Shown here piece by piece: positions 60,946 to 64,000 of a stretch of 64,000 nucleotides of DNA. Under the pieces are notes generated by a model. The model did no database searches, had not been told where the DNA came from, and saw only the letters and a list, made by a program, of their open reading frames with translations. The first letter of the stretch is position 1. The number at the start of each line of letters is the position of its first letter. The translations under genes and the position numbers were made by a program. Location: positions 38,439 to 102,438 of the forward strand of contig JAJVDF010000344.1 in NCBI GenBank assembly GCA_022410635.1, read 5' to 3'. The DNA comes from Tretioscincus oriximinensis. Taxonomy: Eukaryota > Chordata > Lepidosauria > Squamata > Gymnophthalmidae.

Positions 60946-61378
60946 GATTATCTAGATTCTTTTTTGACACATAAACCTGCCACCCCCAAACAAAATCCCC
61001 AGATGTGTCCGATAAATGTCAACTACGTCCAGTGAGTTGGCTTATAATCTGCCAATCCTGGTTAGGTCTCAGCAGAGGCTGCCTGTGTTTGATCTCAGTT
61101 GCTCCCTTAAGAAACTTGGTCATCCGCCTGGGTGCTTGAGAACCTGGTTGCTTTCAAGGCTGTGTTTGTATTACCAAGTAAAGCCCCCTTAAGCGGGGCC
61201 TCAGGGGAAGCCAGTCCATTCACATTTCCATGGTCATCGTCTTGGAAAGGGAATCAGTTTTTATTTACAGCTTGTTACGAACAAGGGTGGTCCGTGGCTG
61301 AGCCGCAGCTACAGAAATAACCGAATGGAACGTGCCAATTGGGGGGGGGGGGTGTCTTTCCCCCGAACGGGTCACCAT
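60946..61378. other. Intergenic sequence, no recognised feature
   Basis: No exon or repeat recognised; a G-run at 61341-61352. Confidence 0.4.
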
Positions 61379-61965
61379 TCATGAAACCTAATTCCAGAAG
61401 AGGTGTTGACAGTAAGAAAGAGTTAAGACTGAAGATGAATATTCAGCTAAACCACTTTTGTCAGCAATATTCGGGTGGAAAGACGGCATTATTATATTTT
61501 AGACCATTTACAGTTCGACTTAATCAAGGAAAAGAACATAACCTTGAAAGAGGAACGGGGCTCAGGAAAGTGGGGAGATATTGGCAAAAGCTTTTGAGCA
61601 GGAATCTTAATCTGCAGCTAGAAAATAGAGAAGGTTTATATAAAGAAATAGGAAAGAAACATTTAAAGGAACGAATATAAAGGCTAGAAGTTGGGAGGAT
61701 AGGCTTTAGGTAAGTTCGAAAGTGTATTTAAGAGCTTAATATTGGAAAGATCACGAATATAAGGTTTCATGTAATGTGTTGAAAATGGGTTCCNTGCCGT
61801 GTTAAGTAAATAAGTTGTAACAAAAGTTAAGGGCAATATGTTGTATTTCAAGAGTTCCTGATTGTATGGGTTGCGTTGTTTCGTATGTGTATCTACTTTG
61901 TGGTGGATTTTGTGTGTTTAATTTTTTTTTTCTTTTTAAAGAAAGACGAAAGGATTAGGCGTGCA
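61379..61965 (+). mobile_element. Possible retroelement 3' end (unclassified)
   Basis: An AT-rich + strand frame to 61680 with charged sequence (GRYWQKLLSRNLNLQLENRE). T-rich and A-rich stretches follow near 61920-61945. It looks like decayed retroelement sequence but no diagnostic motif is seen. Confidence 0.25.
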
Positions 61966-62254
61966 GAGATGCATTTTGATCAACTGCATAAGGTAGCAAT
62001 GCTTCAGCCATTTTAGCCTTCGCTTTACATAGAACTGCTGCTGTAATGCATATGCAGGCATTTAGTAAAGCAAACTATGCTGCCTCCATCTTGGATTCCG
62101 TATTGTAAAAGGTGCTGCTACTTTATGCAGATGTAAGCGTTTGCAAGGACATACTTTGCTGTCAGAGAAGTCTGTTGATAACTAGGTGGATGTCTGCTCG
62201 CTGAAAACAGTGACGGTATGAGTGGCTGATCTTAGAGAAAATTAGATCAGAGAA
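61966..62254. other. Intergenic sequence, no recognised feature
   Basis: No exon or repeat recognised. Confidence 0.4.
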
Positions 62255-62257
62255 GCA

Positions 62258-62780
62258 GAGAACATAAGAAGGGCCGTACTGAATTGGGCCTTAGCCCATC
62301 TAATTCAGCCTTATGTCTCAACAGAGGCCCACCAATTGAACCTGGGCAATCTGAACAAAAGAAGACAAAATATGCATCCGTTCTCCACTCCCTGCTTGTT
62401 GCTCCATCCTAGAGGCAGCATCCAGACATTCATCCTAGTAGCTACTTGTACCCTTGGATTCCATAAACTTGTTTAATCCTGTCTTGAAGCTATCCAGGCT
62501 GTTAGCTCCCACCACCACATCTGGAAGCAAATTCCATAGGCCGATGACCCTCTGGGTGAAAAAATACATTCCTTTGTCTGTCCTCACTTTTCTGCCCATC
62601 AGTTTCAAGGAAGGTCCTCTGGTCCTGGTGTTGTGCAATAGAGAAAACATTTTTTCTCTATTCACCTTATCCATCCCATGCATGATGTTATATACTTCAA
62701 TCAGATCACCTCTCAAATGCTGCCTTTTAAGGCTGAAGAGGCCCAGATGTTGCAGCCTGATTTCATAAGGGGGTATTTAC
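62258..62780 (-). mobile_element. CR1 3' region (TGTTCTTA type), antisense
   Basis: 'agaacataagaagggccgta'; the minus frame 62716-62435 reads RGDLIEVYNIMHGMDKVNRE and GMYFFTQRVIGLWNLLP. Confidence 0.93.
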
Positions 62781-62804
62781 CCTTCCTGTTATAAATGGTT
62801 GCAC

Positions 62805-63795
62805 ATCCAATTNGAAGAATGTTTCAAGTGGGGAACCACAAGGGTCTGTGCTAGATCCAGGGCTATTTAACATATTTATAAATGATCTAGATGAAGGAAT
62901 TGAAGGAAAACTTATCAAATTTGCTGATGACACAAAGCTAGGCAGTGTGGCTAATACTAAACAAGATAGAAATAGGATTCAAAAAGNTCTAGACAAGCTG
63001 GAACAATGNGCTGAAACTAANAGAATNGNATTTANNAGAGNGAAATGCAAGATCCTACATCTGGGCAAAAATAATGAAAACAGCACATATAGAATGGGAG
63101 GAATATGTCTGAGCAGCAGCACAGGTGAGAAGGACCTGGGTGTTTTGGTAGATCACAGATTAAACAAGAGTCCACAGTGTGAAGCAGCTGCAAAAAAGGC
63201 GAACACAGTCTTGGGATGTATCAAGAGGAGCATAGAATCTCGCTGACATGAAGTAATTATTCCTCTCTACAGTACTTTGGTACGACCATACTTGGAATAC
63301 TGTGTTCAGTTCTGGGGGNCCCAATATAAAAAGGACATTGATAAAGTGGAGCAAGTTCAAAAGAGAGTTATAAGGATGGTGAGTGGTCTGGAAACTATGG
63401 AGTCCTATGAGGAAGGGTTAAAGGATCTGTGGATGTTTAGTCTGCAAAAGAGAAGACTGAGAGGAGACCTGGTAGCTGTCTACAAATATCTGGTTTTTCA
63501 CAGGGCAGAGGGATCAGCATTGTTCTCATGGGCACATGGAAGGACTAGAAACAATGGGATGAAACTGCAGGGGAGGAGATTTAGATTAGAGATGAGAAGA
63601 AACTTTCTAACAGTCAGTGGGATAAACCAGTGGAACAGTTTGCCACAGGGGGTGGTGAGTTCGCCGTCACTGGAAGTCTTCAAACAGAGGCTGGACAGTC
63701 ATCTGTCTGGGATGGTTTAATGGATCCTGCTTTGAGCAGAGGGTTTGACCCTATGGCCCTGGAGGTCCCTTCCAACTCTAGGATTCTATGATTTC
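62805..63795 (+). mobile_element. CR1 LINE with RT end and full 3' terminus (ATTCTATG type), sense
   Basis: Starts in the RT domain: [20 protein letters not shown] then ADDTKLGSV, with the FADD catalytic motif at about 62920-62931. The frame stays open to one TGA (63244-63246; relatives have an Arg or Ser there) and resumes as [38 protein letters not shown] and SLEVFKQRLDSHLSGMV. It ends with TAA at 63718 and the octamer end 'ctaggattctatgatt'. Several Ns at 62987-63043. Confidence 0.95.
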
Positions 63796-64000
63796 TGTGT
63801 AAACGTGTTTTGGGCATCCCTTAGTCTGTACTCCCTTTTTTTAATAAAGCAGATTTGGTGAAGGAGGGGCAGTCTAGTTTCTCCTGAGAGACTTGGCTCC
63901 CTCATCACCACCTGAAAGGTGACGCTGAGGCTTCATAGAGGCTGAGTGTATCAGTGGCTATTAGAATTCTTGCCCAGGTATTGCCTGCAAGTTTGAGAGG
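63796..64000. other. Intergenic sequence to window end, no recognised feature
   Basis: No exon or repeat recognised. Confidence 0.4.

Noticed and set aside
62848..63720. Host protein-coding exons at the right end
   Set aside because: FADDTKLG and SLEVFKQRLDSHLSGMV are CR1 ORF2 words and the segment ends in CR1 3' octamers.

Overview
This is eukaryotic DNA, most likely from a squamate reptile (a lizard or gecko). I infer this from the dense CR1 LINEs ending in ATTCTATG or TGTTCTTA octamers, tRNA-derived SINEs with a Sauria-like 3' end, L1 and L2 fragments, many short DNA-transposon MITEs, and very long (TTC)n and (TCC)n tracts. Three assembly gaps and scattered single Ns mark it as a draft assembly.

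One gene is clear. TBC1D2B, a PH / coiled-coil / TBC-domain Rab GTPase-activating protein, runs along the + strand from before the window to about 47.07 kb. Twelve coding exons (4499-44178) join in frame into 837 residues plus a stop. They match vertebrate TBC1D2B from the last helix of the PH domain to the acidic C-terminus. Only the first coding exon (most of the PH domain) lies upstream. The catalytic Arg finger (IELDLLR) and Gln finger (YCQG) are both present. The 3' UTR (44179 to about 47075) is almost free of repeats and ends at one of two good AATAAA signals.

The introns (1-44 kb) are packed with repeats, often nested. The best example is a CR1 interrupted by an antisense L1 (target duplication at 5746-5759 and 7349-7362), itself interrupted by a pogo/Tigger-type MITE (6320-6563).

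Beyond 47.1 kb there is no second protein-coding gene. The region holds a 340-codon open L1 ORF2 tail (52285-53316), a 39-bp minisatellite, two hAT MITEs, a GC-rich CpG-island-like block with a near-consensus CTCF site and a perfect splice donor (about 56.48-56.76 kb, possibly the first exon of the next gene), a 24-bp G-rich minisatellite, SINE-seeded (TTC)n tracts, and a CR1 with RT motifs at the right end.

The most interesting non-gene signals are a repeat that keeps a hammerhead-ribozyme-like core, a palindromic 'TGCCATAGTCTACACT' foldback element present about 20 times, and the way one SINE family seeds the (TTC)n tracts at which two assembly gaps fall.
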